NCBI RefSeq assembly: GCF_019649055.1
Contig: NW_026570227.1
Span: forward strand, 682,001-746,000
From: Paramacrobiotus metropolitanus
Lineage: Eukaryota > Tardigrada > Eutardigrada > Parachela > Macrobiotidae
Direction: 5' to 3'
Length of the DNA: 64,000 nt
In this document: piece by piece, positions 46,660 through 56,400 of the stretch
How positions within the stretch are numbered: position 1 is the stretch's first letter
Layout of the letters: each line of letters opens with the position of its first letter
The notes under the pieces: model-generated
What the model was told of the DNA's origin: nothing
The model's database searches: none
Seen by the model: only the letters and a program-made list of their open reading frames with translations
Position numbers and translations under genes: made by a program

Positions 46660-47790
46660 CCAACATTAAATGATTACATTAAACTGGGCGGATTATGTGC
46701 CGTATATTTAGTTATCAGCTGACCTCTTGGCATGGCGGTACTAAAGAGAAGGCGTACGCGCGCCATTGGTGACGTCACAGTAAAGGAAGCAGCCCGTTAC
46801 CGCAGTGTTTTAAGGCTCGTAGGCTCCATAGGCATAAACTACTATGATAAACGCACTTCACTGAGTTCACTCCCCGTGCTGTGGGACCACCGAGTTATAG
46901 CTAAACAGAAAGAGATAAAAATTTCAAATTTTTATAATGCAAATGTCTTCAGTAATAAAGGCGAAGTGAGATTTTTAAAATGTTTTCTAGCTGGGATTAC
47001 AGCGTGATTTGTAGCTACTTCTACTTCTGTTTACCAGCTTCTTTCCATCCAGCTCCCAGCCTCCCTATATCCCACAGCTTGCAAAAAAGAAATATCCATG
47101 GCATTTTTATCGAATTTCTAGCAGTTTGCCCGGTCAATTTGTCCGTTGGCTTCGCGCTTCGTGCGAGCTGATTACCCGCTCGAATTTAACAGTTATGTAT
47201 AAAAATGTCGTCTCCCCAAACAACATCTACAAACGTCATCTCGAAACAGCCATTCAGAAATTCATCAACACTTAAGTATCTTAATTCGTACAAAAGTCAA
47301 ACAATTTTAGACTTCGCCCCCCAGGGGAGGGGGGCAAAGCGTCCCCCAGGGCGGCGTTCATCAATCATCATTGATTTTCCACTATTTCAGTCCCCGATTT
47401 CTAAGTAAGCCGAGTTCGCATACAAGGTCCGTGCAACGGTCGGTCCAGACCGCACTACCGTTGTGTGCTAACTGCATGCACTCTGAGACTTTCTTAAAAC
47501 ATTAAATCGAATTCAATTGCACACATAATATACAAGGAAAACTTTTGAATTTTTTTGAACTTTCTCTCAGCTATAGCCCGCTCATTGTCAACCTCTCAAA
47601 CTCAAAGTCGCTTAAGGGATTTGGTCCGGTACATAGCACCAAATTCATATACATCAACGGCAACTTTCGCTGTCGCGCACCCCCAAACACTTTTTTGCAT
47701 TGCTTTATGATTTTTTTTAGCCAAAGGATTCGTACACATAGCCTATTATAACGTGGTACTCAGAATGAGTCCAGGACAGAGATCCCCACT
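46660..47790. other. Non-coding; GC-run hairpin
   Basis: CGCCCCCCAGGGGAGGGGGGC at about 47317-47338 contains self-complementary C/G runs. The frame at 46732-47007 has no splice support or similarity and does not continue the kinase. Nothing else recognised. Confidence 0.35.
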
Positions 47791-48239
47791 GACAGGATCC
47801 TGCGTAGCGTAATATGCTGAGAAATCTGGATAAATGCGCAACGCACGACATCCACTAGCATACGTACACTTTATTGAGTGTGCAAATCAACTGACTGAAC
47901 AACTGAATGAACAACTGGCAAATCTGCCAAGCGAAGAGCCAAATCCACGCTCATCGCAGCGCACATAGGCGCGCCCACACAAGGCAAACACAATGGACGG
48001 CTTTAGCCGCCAACCAATCAGAAGAGACACAACACAGACACGTCATCCGCATAACGCCACAGGCGTGAGGGTGGACGTGAGTACAGCCATGGCTCACATG
48101 CCTCTGGGAGGGATGCCGAGCTCCGTTCGAGGCTGAAGTCCATCTCCGCGTTGAATCCAATCGTTTGGCGGACGGCCTGTGTGTGCTCATAATGCTAATA
48201 AAAACATCATCTCTTTTAGTCCATTTTATCACATCTAAT

Positions 48240-48245
48240 TTTATT
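48240..48245 (-). terminator. Polyadenylation signal of the giant element
   Basis: Minus-strand AATAAA in TTGGAATAAAAT, downstream of unit C; matched in the truncated element at 42340. Confidence 0.5.
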
Positions 48246-48249
48246 CCAA

Positions 48250-48930
48250 GTACACGATGTGAAAATAAAGAGATCTGTAAAAAAATACTATAACATCAAC
48301 AGTAAAAACAGATCAACAGAAGTATTTAAGCAATTCCGTAGACTAGGATCCTCCACTCAGGTCACAGGTATCCTGTCCACCGTTAGGAACTTTGGCCCAT
48401 TCCTGCTCCATTGAGCAACTTCGCTCCGCTTGAGCATCTTGCGCATTACAATGCGACTTCATCACGTCAGATCCGCTTGAGAATCAGGTGCGTATCATCG
48501 TACGACTTATGAATACTGCTTCATCTTTGGAATATTTGCGTATCTATTGTACGACTTCGGTCAGATGAGATCCGTATGGGTCATGGAGGGACGTCTTGTA
48601 GACAAGCGAAGTTCGCTTCCTCCCTGGTGAGGTCATCTTTTTAGATGATTTGGGATGTGCGACATCGTAATAATTCATCATCCATATGTCATGGAGGAAC
48701 TTTTAGTCGTTTTAATATCGACTTTTCAAGCTCATTTCAGCTCGCCTCCCTGGTAAAGTTGTTCATCTGTCGCACATCTCATCCTTATTACAGAGAGCCG
48801 GCAAGTTATACCGTAGCAACTCCGTTTAGAGATCCGGCTAATTACCGTCGATTCTCACACTTAAAGATGAGCTGAGTTTGATGGATCGTAAGAGAGCCGA
48901 CTTTTAAGCCGTAGCATCTCCTTTTTAATC
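48250..48930 (-). other. 3' non-coding region of the giant element
   Basis: Contains repeated GTCATGGAGG and CCTCCCTGGT blocks (48590-48630 and 48685-48760) separated by ATC/GAT-rich sequence, but far less repeat than the equivalent 3.4-kb region of the other copy. No frame. Confidence 0.45.
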
Positions 48931-48937
48931 ATTCGCC

Positions 48938-50320
48938 TTATTCCATCATCTCGTTCGACTCATCTCCGTCGCCACCATCTCGCGGCTGACGTTTCTTCGT
49001 TGCCGTCGGCTGGTTTCGGTCGGAAGTTCGATCCACAGGTTCTGTCGATGCTGCTTCTGCAGCTCGTCCCGCTTGTACAACTCGGACGGCAACATGACGT
49101 GGACCACGACCCTTTCCTTGGCGACTTCGTTTTATCGCCTCGAGCCGATGTCGTGCATCATCTTCCTCCAGCTGCAAGTCCCGGTTTCGAGGATCTTCAG
49201 CCAACCGTTGTCTGACATCCTCATAATGATCGCGAATCTGCTGATTCTTAGCAGCTCGTCTCCCGGGTGCGTTGGGGACTTGAGGTGGTGCCTGTTGTTT
49301 ATGTCCGTGTAGATGCTCCTTGAAATACGTATGGACATGATCTTTCGGTTCAGCATATTGGGTGTCCACCGTCTCGCGGATTCGGTCGAGCATCTCCTCG
49401 TAGTTAGTGTCAAAAATTGTCCGCAGATTATTGTCTTCAAATCTGTTCTTAACACTCTTCAGGTCATCATCCGCTTTCTTAGCGATCGCCTGGTGTTTCG
49501 CGGCTGACCCCATTTTGGCTGCTTTATCCCGAAACACTAACGGGACTTTGTTCTTCATCATATCCGAGCTCAATTGGCCAATTGACGAGTAATGCGCCAG
49601 TCGTGCAGCGAAGATCTTCTGACCCCACGTTCTTGCGTCATGGCTGGTAGGATCAACTACCAGGCCAATCGCTGCTCTCGCTGCCAGCACTTTGAATGCC
49701 GGGTTCACATGTCGTAATACGAACTGCGCAACATATTCTCGTCGTTCCTTTATTTCTTGGTATTCGAATTGGGTCCATCCCGTGGTATCGACGGTATCCA
49801 ACGGAACTCCCAGTAGATTCAAGTCCAACAGACTCGGCAAACCACACTGTCTGATTGGCGTATAGTATGTATTCGCATCTTCAGTTGTGATTTCCAATCG
49901 CCCAAGCCTGCTTTCCCGAATTTCTTCCGCGTAATTCGAATCGATGAGGAACTGTCGCAGGTGCTGCAACTGAGCCAAGATGATTCCTGACTGTTCCGAT
50001 TCAATGTCGAGTCCTAGATATCGGACTATTTCAGCTCGCTGGTCTTCTAAATCATCCATATTAAACGTTTTTCGGATGAACTGGGGACGACGTTGCTGGT
50101 TATTAAACCGGGACGGTTTATTCGTTGGGCGACGATCGTCTTCTCGTCGATGTTCCGGTTCTCGTCTATCTTCCTGTTGACGTCGTTCTTCGATAATACG
50201 ACGAACGTCCTGGTCACGTCGCGGCGGTGCCTTACTCGCCGATGTCGACGGTTGAAGATCGTTGTCAAGGATCACCTGTCTTTTATGGACAACATTATCT
50301 TGTGGTATTGATGTGTCCAT
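48938..50320 (-). CDS. Retroelement unit C, conserved helical domain
   Basis: 460 residues from ATG. The N-terminal 90 residues are Arg/Glu-rich and disordered. A helical domain of about 230 residues follows, carrying the motifs shared with C' (LNLLGVPLDTVD, VNPAFKVLAARAAIGLV, KIFAARLAHY), then a charged stretch and a tail that is basic and ends acidic (GDGDESNEMME). In frame with unit B, three codons after its TGA. A nucleocapsid-like or chromatin-binding role is inferred from the charge layout. No membrane segment is visible, so it is not an envelope protein. Family unknown. Confidence 0.7.
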   Translation of the reverse strand: MDTSIPQDNVVHKRQVILDNDLQPSTSASKAPPRRDQDVRRIIEERRQQEDRREPEHRREDDRRPTNKPSRFNNQQRRPQFIRKTFNMDDLEDQRAEIVRYLGLDIESEQSGIILAQLQHLRQFLIDSNYAEEIRESRLGRLEITTEDANTYYTPIRQCGLPSLLDLNLLGVPLDTVDTTGWTQFEYQEIKERREYVAQFVLRHVNPAFKVLAARAAIGLVVDPTSHDARTWGQKIFAARLAHYSSIGQLSSDMMKNKVPLVFRDKAAKMGSAAKHQAIAKKADDDLKSVKNRFEDNNLRTIFDTNYEEMLDRIRETVDTQYAEPKDHVHTYFKEHLHGHKQQAPPQVPNAPGRRAAKNQQIRDHYEDVRQRLAEDPRNRDLQLEEDDARHRLEAIKRSRQGKGRGPRHVAVRVVQAGRAAEAASTEPVDRTSDRNQPTATKKRQPRDGGDGDESNEMME

Positions 50321-50329
50321 TGGTTCATC

Positions 50330-51769
50330 TCACGGTAATGTGACAAAAAAGTGGTTCCACAACATGAATAGTGGACAGCATCCGAGTGTATTTTGGTGAG
50401 CTATCTTCTCGTTCTCCACTAGAAGATCGTTTAGTTGGCAACTCGAATGTATTGTAGAATGCCGCATCCTCCTGCCAGCACTTGTCGTATGGGTCGGGAC
50501 TTCGATTACGACGTTCTCGTCAGGTCGTCGCTCAGTATTATCCAAATGTGGTCTGCGTCGCGCGCCAACTTCGACGACTTCATCTCCGTGGCGCTCCCAT
50601 CCTCTCGGGCCACGCTGATCTCGATCGCGAGATCGTTCACGGGATCGATCATCTCGTTCGTTATGATAGTCCCGTGTTCGTTCACGAGAGTATTCCCTCG
50701 ATCTCTCATTTCGGAAATCATAGTTCCTCTCGCGGGAATATTCACGTGATCTTTCGCTTCTTCGGGTAGGTGATCGAGGTCGCACAAAGCCCTCATCTCG
50801 TTTGAAGCTTTGGAATGCTTTCATCACTTCGGCCTCTCGTTGACGCGACTTTCGAGCTTCTTCGGTCATCTTCTCGATGAGCATCTGTGTCTCAGGTTTC
50901 GGTGGTTCACCTCGTTCCAACCTGAGCTTCTCACGCAGAAGAGCTTCAAACAAGTCTTTTCGAATGTCCAGAGGATTTTTGATCAGCGCATCAATCTGTA
51001 TCGTTAACGATTGAACTCTGGCGCTTGCGTCATCTTCGTTTAACTTGGAGACGGTTATTGGCGCTTTTCCTTTTTGTGCCAATTTGGCCCGATGTTCACG
51101 CGCTACTGGTTCCTCTGCACGTTTACGGTTGGCTACTGCTTCAGCCTCCAGCTCTCGTCGTCTTTTATCCTCCGCTTGCAATCTTGCGGAATCTGCCTCG
51201 AACTGTTTCCGATATGCGTCCGCTTTATCATCTTGTGGTGGTTCAAAAGTGACATCCCAACCAGGTTCGTTATTCCTGATGGCCTGACGATAGCGGTCTT
51301 CAACTAACATCTTTTCTCTTGGTGGAACCGTTTTCCAAACTTCCGCAGAAGTAAGAGCACGGAAGACGTCCCTATTCCCACGGATCGCTTCCGTGTACGC
51401 CACCAGTGTTCGGCCAGATTCTTTAAAGATGCAGTACCAACATGGGTTTTTCCCGTTATCAATTTTACTGTTGCGGATACAGTCCGGACATTTTGGATTA
51501 TAGCCCGTAAACTGATCAATCTCCGGGTCGATCGGTTGGTTATCTGATGGTAGCGCCTGACTTGTGGACGTTGCTTGACTTCTCGCTGGCATAGGTGCTG
51601 CTTGGCTTCGTGCCGCCAACGGTGCCGGTTGATTTGTTGACCTGGCCTGGATCTGCTTTGTCATCTGTACTTTCGGGTTGGCTTGACTTTTTTGAGCCAT
51701 CTTTTCCTTGAATCTGTAACCAGAACACTTTATTTGACATCTCATCATCTCATCATCTCCATATTGCAT
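50330..51769 (-). CDS. Retroelement unit B, zinc motif, coiled coil and RS domain
   Basis: 479 residues. After a Gln/Ala/Ser-rich leader comes CPDC-x13-CWYC, then helical sequence homologous to B', a Glu/Arg/Lys coiled coil (ADSARLQAEDKRRRELEAEA), a conserved block SARVQSLTIQIDALIKNP, and a long RS/RE domain (repeated SREYSRER and similar) like that of splicing factors. The ATG at 51769 is followed after 16 codons by TTCTGGTTACAG, a possible 3' splice site; B' also starts at an acceptor-like site, so B and C may come from a spliced RNA. Stop is TGA. Confidence 0.7.
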   Translation of the reverse strand: MQYGDDEMMRCQIKCSGYRFKEKMAQKSQANPKVQMTKQIQARSTNQPAPLAARSQAAPMPARSQATSTSQALPSDNQPIDPEIDQFTGYNPKCPDCIRNSKIDNGKNPCWYCIFKESGRTLVAYTEAIRGNRDVFRALTSAEVWKTVPPREKMLVEDRYRQAIRNNEPGWDVTFEPPQDDKADAYRKQFEADSARLQAEDKRRRELEAEAVANRKRAEEPVAREHRAKLAQKGKAPITVSKLNEDDASARVQSLTIQIDALIKNPLDIRKDLFEALLREKLRLERGEPPKPETQMLIEKMTEEARKSRQREAEVMKAFQSFKRDEGFVRPRSPTRRSERSREYSRERNYDFRNERSREYSRERTRDYHNERDDRSRERSRDRDQRGPRGWERHGDEVVEVGARRRPHLDNTERRPDENVVIEVPTHTTSAGRRMRHSTIHSSCQLNDLLVENEKIAHQNTLGCCPLFMLWNHFFVTLP

Positions 51770-51774
51770 GAAGT

Positions 51775-52055
51775 CCTTCTTATCTTTTTACGCCTATTTT
51801 AGGCTATTCCTATACTGAGCTGAGACCTTCCTAGCTCATAACGCCCTTCTTATGCCTGCCATGTCTTAAGCTCAGTCGCCTAATCTGACTGACTTTTCGC
51901 CTCTCGTTTGGCATCTATTTAGCACTTTCGCTAAGTTTCTCCCAATTGTGACTTTTAACGCTGATTCCCGTTTGATCGCCTTCTTTTAATATAAACTGAT
52001 GGTGTTCTTCTGTGATATGCGGTGGACCTTCCTAACCGCATATCACACATCTCTT
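51775..52055 (-). other. Short spacer between units A and B
   Basis: AT-rich with CTTAC/TAGGC-type blocks and several stops in all frames; may hold the branch point and pyrimidine tract for the proposed acceptor of unit B. Confidence 0.35.
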
Positions 52056-52060
52056 ATTCA

Positions 52061-53420
52061 CTAGTCCTTCTGCGATGTGTCAGCTGGATCAGCTGACACA
52101 GACTCAGTCGACTTCAGTTCAGTTTCATCAGTTTTCGAATCGTTCGGGGTGATTGCTATTGGCTTCGGATCAGGTTCAGCTGCCTTCGTCTCAGTTGGTG
52201 GCAGCTCCTGCGGAATGGGATCAGTTTTTCCGGATGTCGCTGCCTGTGCCGTTTCGTCTGTTTGCAGCGTTTCATCTGACGTTTCTTCTGGTACGGAGTA
52301 GATTTTATCATCCTTGATCTCCAACATATTCTCGTCGGCAAGGCTTTCAACTGCCTTCCTGATCCATTCGCGATCCTTTTCAATATTGAATTCCCCTAAC
52401 TCGTAGTTCACGGCGAAGAAATTCGATAGATCGTCCCATGTCACTCCGTTAGTTCCGCCCAGTCTTGGTATCGCTGCATCAGTCATAGCGATTTTCCAAA
52501 ACTTCAGGTCCATCTTTAGCCGGGGGGTTCGTGTCGGCTGTGGCGGCAAATAATATACCCATTTGTTGGTTTCCGAATAACTGAAGCCTAATTTCACTTC
52601 TTTGTAGGCTCGTTTAGTCATCCGGTCGAAGCTGTTTCCCGATAATTTCAGTAGTCTATTGGTGCACATGGCCGATTTGAGCTCCCTGTGACCCATCGTC
52701 TGGTCCGGTTGATTTGCAAGGAACCGTTTAAGTTCGCACCAGATTTGGTTGGCGTTATCCAACGGTATTCCGAGCATATACTCTCGGTCTTCTGATTTCG
52801 CTCCGGTGTCCGAACCTTCTGTTGAGTCCGTCACAGGTCCTTTCTCATCGATTGTGAGTTTCGCCATTGAACTTGACGATGATTTTGTCGATTTCGGTTC
52901 AGTGCTCTGGGAGGGTGCCGAGTCCGCTTTGTTGTCTTTTGGCTTGCTACTGCCAGCTCCACTGGTCTTAGGTAGCGCGAGTCCAGACGTCTTTCGTCTT
53001 TCACGCATGGCTGCCAGTTCAGCCTCGCAGTGCGTGATTTGGAAGAAGCACGATCTGCCTGTTCCAAGTCTCCTTGAGAAGTATGCTCTGTAGCTTCACC
53101 CTCGTTTATGGGATTTTTGGCCAAATTTCCCGCTTCCGCGTTCAGCTTTAATGTAACTGCCGTTTCAAAGTCCTTATCCTCTTTTCGAGGTCTGCCTCTT
53201 CGCTTTTTCGGCTGAACTTCGTTTACCCCATCTTCTGTCGTTTCAAGAGCACGTCGCGGTTCACGCTCTGACTCCACATTTTCCGTTTCAGGTAGCAGAG
53301 GTGGTTCGGAAAATGATTTACTATCATTTTGCGGTTCTCGCTCTGCCTCCAACTCGTTTTGAGGCTCCCGCTCCTTTGCCAATGGCTTATGCCAAGGTTT
53401 CAACCGGTCTATGGAGACGA
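52061..53420 (-). CDS. Retroelement unit A and integrase tail, with one frame break
   Basis: Two overlapping frames. The first (from 53403 back) begins with the end of the integrase GPY/F-type module (VVSIDRLKPW, RLKP being typical), then a Glu/Pro-rich tail with an AT-hook-like KKRRGRPRKED. The second (53008-52061) carries a Ser/Lys-rich linker and two winged-helix-like modules: NANQIWCELKRFLANQ to KWVYYLPPQ and LKFWKIAMTDAA to KIYSVPEE, matching A'. The change between the two is of the -1 type at AAA 53038-53040; another -1 change at the C-run 53443-53445 separates it from Pol. Without them A would be the C-terminal part of one Pol-A polyprotein. The tail is Thr/Glu-rich and acidic. Confidence 0.65.
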
Positions 53421-53423
53421 CTT

Positions 53424-56400
53424 TCAGATCCGCCTCTTTATCGGGTTCTGTTCGATGACTTCAGCTTCGTTCACTCTTGGGAAGCTGAGAATTTTCCATA
53501 CTTTATCGTATTTCGCCTTAAAATCCGATTGAGTTTGTTTCTTCCCTTGTTTCGTATCTTTGGGGAGTCTGATCAATACGAGATCGCCCACTTTGAAGTT
53601 CGGTTCGGATTTCTTCTTGTTATAGATTTCAGCATTCTTCTCATACGCATCTTTTATGTTGCATTTCGCAACTTCTTCGGCGAAAGTCAAGTTCTTTTTC
53701 ATGGTCTCCACCCATTCGTCTGGAGTACCATAATCATCCGGTAAGTTCGTTCTGGTCACCACATCCTCTGGCATGGTCATCTCTCTTCCATGCAGCATGT
53801 AATATGCCGAGTAGCCAGTTGTGGCGTGTACAGCTCTATTCATCCCTGAGACCACATATGGCAGGTACTTATTAAATTTCCGTTCATTCCCTGCCTTCAT
53901 GTACTGTGCCAGGCCATCTCCGATGATCTGCATCTGCCTTTCAACTTGGCCCTGGCCTTCAGGGTGATACGCTGTTCCGAACGTGTGTTTTATTTTGAAC
54001 ACGTTGGTGACTTTCGATAAAACTTCCGCTGTGAAGTGTCTTCCACGATCCGTATGCAGGATGTGCGGTGCACCATGTACCAATATCACATGCTTTACGA
54101 AGACTTTGGCGAACTCCTTCGCTGTCGCCGTCTTCATTGGTACCGCTATCACATATTTTGTCAGCTGGTCGATGAAGACCGCTATATACTTATATCCACG
54201 CTTCTTAGTCGGTAATAACGGTCCTTTCAGGTCAGCGTACACTCGGAAGAAAGGATGTCCCACTTTAATCTCCTGCAACTTTCCAGGTGGACACTTCCGT
54301 GGTGTCTTGTGGAACTGACATCCTTGGCATGCAAGTATATACTTTTTGACGTCCGTACTCATTCTGTCCCAATAGTATCGCAGTCTGATAGCTGCCAGCG
54401 TCTTTTCAAATCCAAGATGGCCTGCTGACTTCTCATCATGCAGCGCATGGATGATCGCTCTCCTCATTGACAGTGGTACGACGTACGTCCTTTCAAGTCG
54501 GCCTTTGTTATCTTTTACCCGATATAGGATGCCGTTCCATAACTGGTAATGGACTTCGAACTTCGATCTCGTTTCGGCATCTGGCAGGTGCTCCAATTCA
54601 TCGATGATCATCGCAAGGTGAGGGTCTTTCAGCTGCTTATTTCGCAATTGGAGATTCGAATCATCTACTTCTTCCTCATCTCCTTGCAAGTTAACGATTC
54701 GTACAGTTGCTGTACTTAACTCATTCCAATCCGAGATGACTTTGCATCTTGGCAGCGGTTTGTGCCGATTATTCATCTTTTTGGGGAACTTCAGCAGCTT
54801 TATTGGGCACTCATTTAATGCCTGCGCAACTTTATCTGGTTCCCAATGATCATCTCGATGTTCACTTCGCTCGCTAGGCTCAGCTCTCTGAGCTGCCGAG
54901 TCAGGTCCAGATCCACTTTTAAGACGGTTGACGTTGATCGATGTCTCAGCCGACTCTTTCGCCGTAACTGAGTTGATCTTTATTTGCTTTTCTCTTTCTT
55001 CGGCTATCTGAACGAACAGCTGCCAAACTTCGATAGCTGGTTCTTTTATATCGTACTCTTTTTTGATGTCCTCAAAGTTCGGAATTTCATCAAACTCTTC
55101 ATCATGGCATGTCGGACCTTCGATAGGTGCTCTCGATAGAGCATCCGCGTTATCGCAGTACTTTCCCGGTTTGTACTCGATCTTGAACTGGTGGCCTTGT
55201 AACGCCATAGCCCATCTCGTTAATCGCGGATTCATGCCGACTTTGTTCGTTTCCGATCTCAACAGATTCGTCAGTGCCTGATGATCAGTTCGTACGGTGA
55301 ACTCGGAGTAGTCGATATACGGTTTAAATTTTCTGACGGCAAATACGACCGCCAGACACTCCCATTCAGTTACACCGTAGTTCCGTTCAGCTCCGTGTAA
55401 GACGCGGCTCGCGTAGGCAATTGGATGACCTTCTTGTGACAGTACTGCTCCAATTCCTTCTTTGCTCGCGTCGCATTCGATGACTGTCGGTTTAGCTGGA
55501 TCGAATTTGGCCAACACTGGACCTTCACATAGCAACTTTTTCAAGTTCTCAAATTCCTTTGTGTGAACTTCTGTCCAGTCCTTTCGCACATGTTTATCAT
55601 TTCGTAGCAACTCGTATAAGTGACAGGTATGCTGTGCGTAGCCAGCTATGAACTTCCGGTAATAATTTGCAAGTCCAAGGAACGATCTCAGCTGTCGTTC
55701 AGTCTGAGGTCGCTTGAATTCAGACACTGCGGTGATCTTTTCGGGATCCATTCGAACTCCATTTTCGCTGAGTATGTGACCCAGGAATCCCATCTCCCGC
55801 ATTCCGAATTCACACTTTGTCGGTTTAATGGTAAAACCTGCTTCAACCAAACTTTGGAGGACGTTCCTCATGTTTTGCATGAAAATCTCCCAAGTCTTTC
55901 CAGCAAAAATGACATCATCGATGTATCCAAAGACGCAGCCCTTTCGCTTCGCCTTGGACAAAACTCTGTCCATGCAGAGTTGAAACGTTGCAGGTCCGTT
56001 ACAGACTCCGAATGGCATCCTTTTGAACCGATACATGCCATCTTGAGTCACGAATGTCGTTTTATTGATCGACTCCGGATCCATGGGAATTTGCCAAAAT
56101 CCACTTTGCAGGTCCATTTTCCCATAGTATTTGTTGCCTGCGCACGCATCCAGCAACTCATCCGGGTTCGGTAACGGGTAGTTATTCTTTTTTGTCAGCT
56201 TGTTTAACATGATGTAGTTGACGCAGAACCTGGTGCCCATTGTCCCGTCACCGTTCTTTTTCGCTGCCAGCACAACTGGAAAACTCCAGTCGGCATCTGA
56301 TGGCTCGATGACGTCCTGCGCCAGCATCTCTTCAATATGTTTCGTTATGAACTCTCGGCCTGTCCAGCTGGTTCTGGCGGGGTTGCATTTTACCGGTTTC

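Noticed and set aside
46732-47007. Frame of 91 residues downstream of the kinase gene
   Set aside because: Not in phase with the kinase exon, no splice support, no similarity to a kinase C-lobe.
42662-48110. Exact LTR borders from the shared CCCAGAGGCATGT motif
   Set aside because: The 5' LTRs are not in the window, so borders cannot be proven; reported only as a candidate.
48938-53420. Envelope gene in the post-pol region
   Set aside because: No signal peptide, membrane anchor or Cys-rich ectodomain pattern in units A, B or C.
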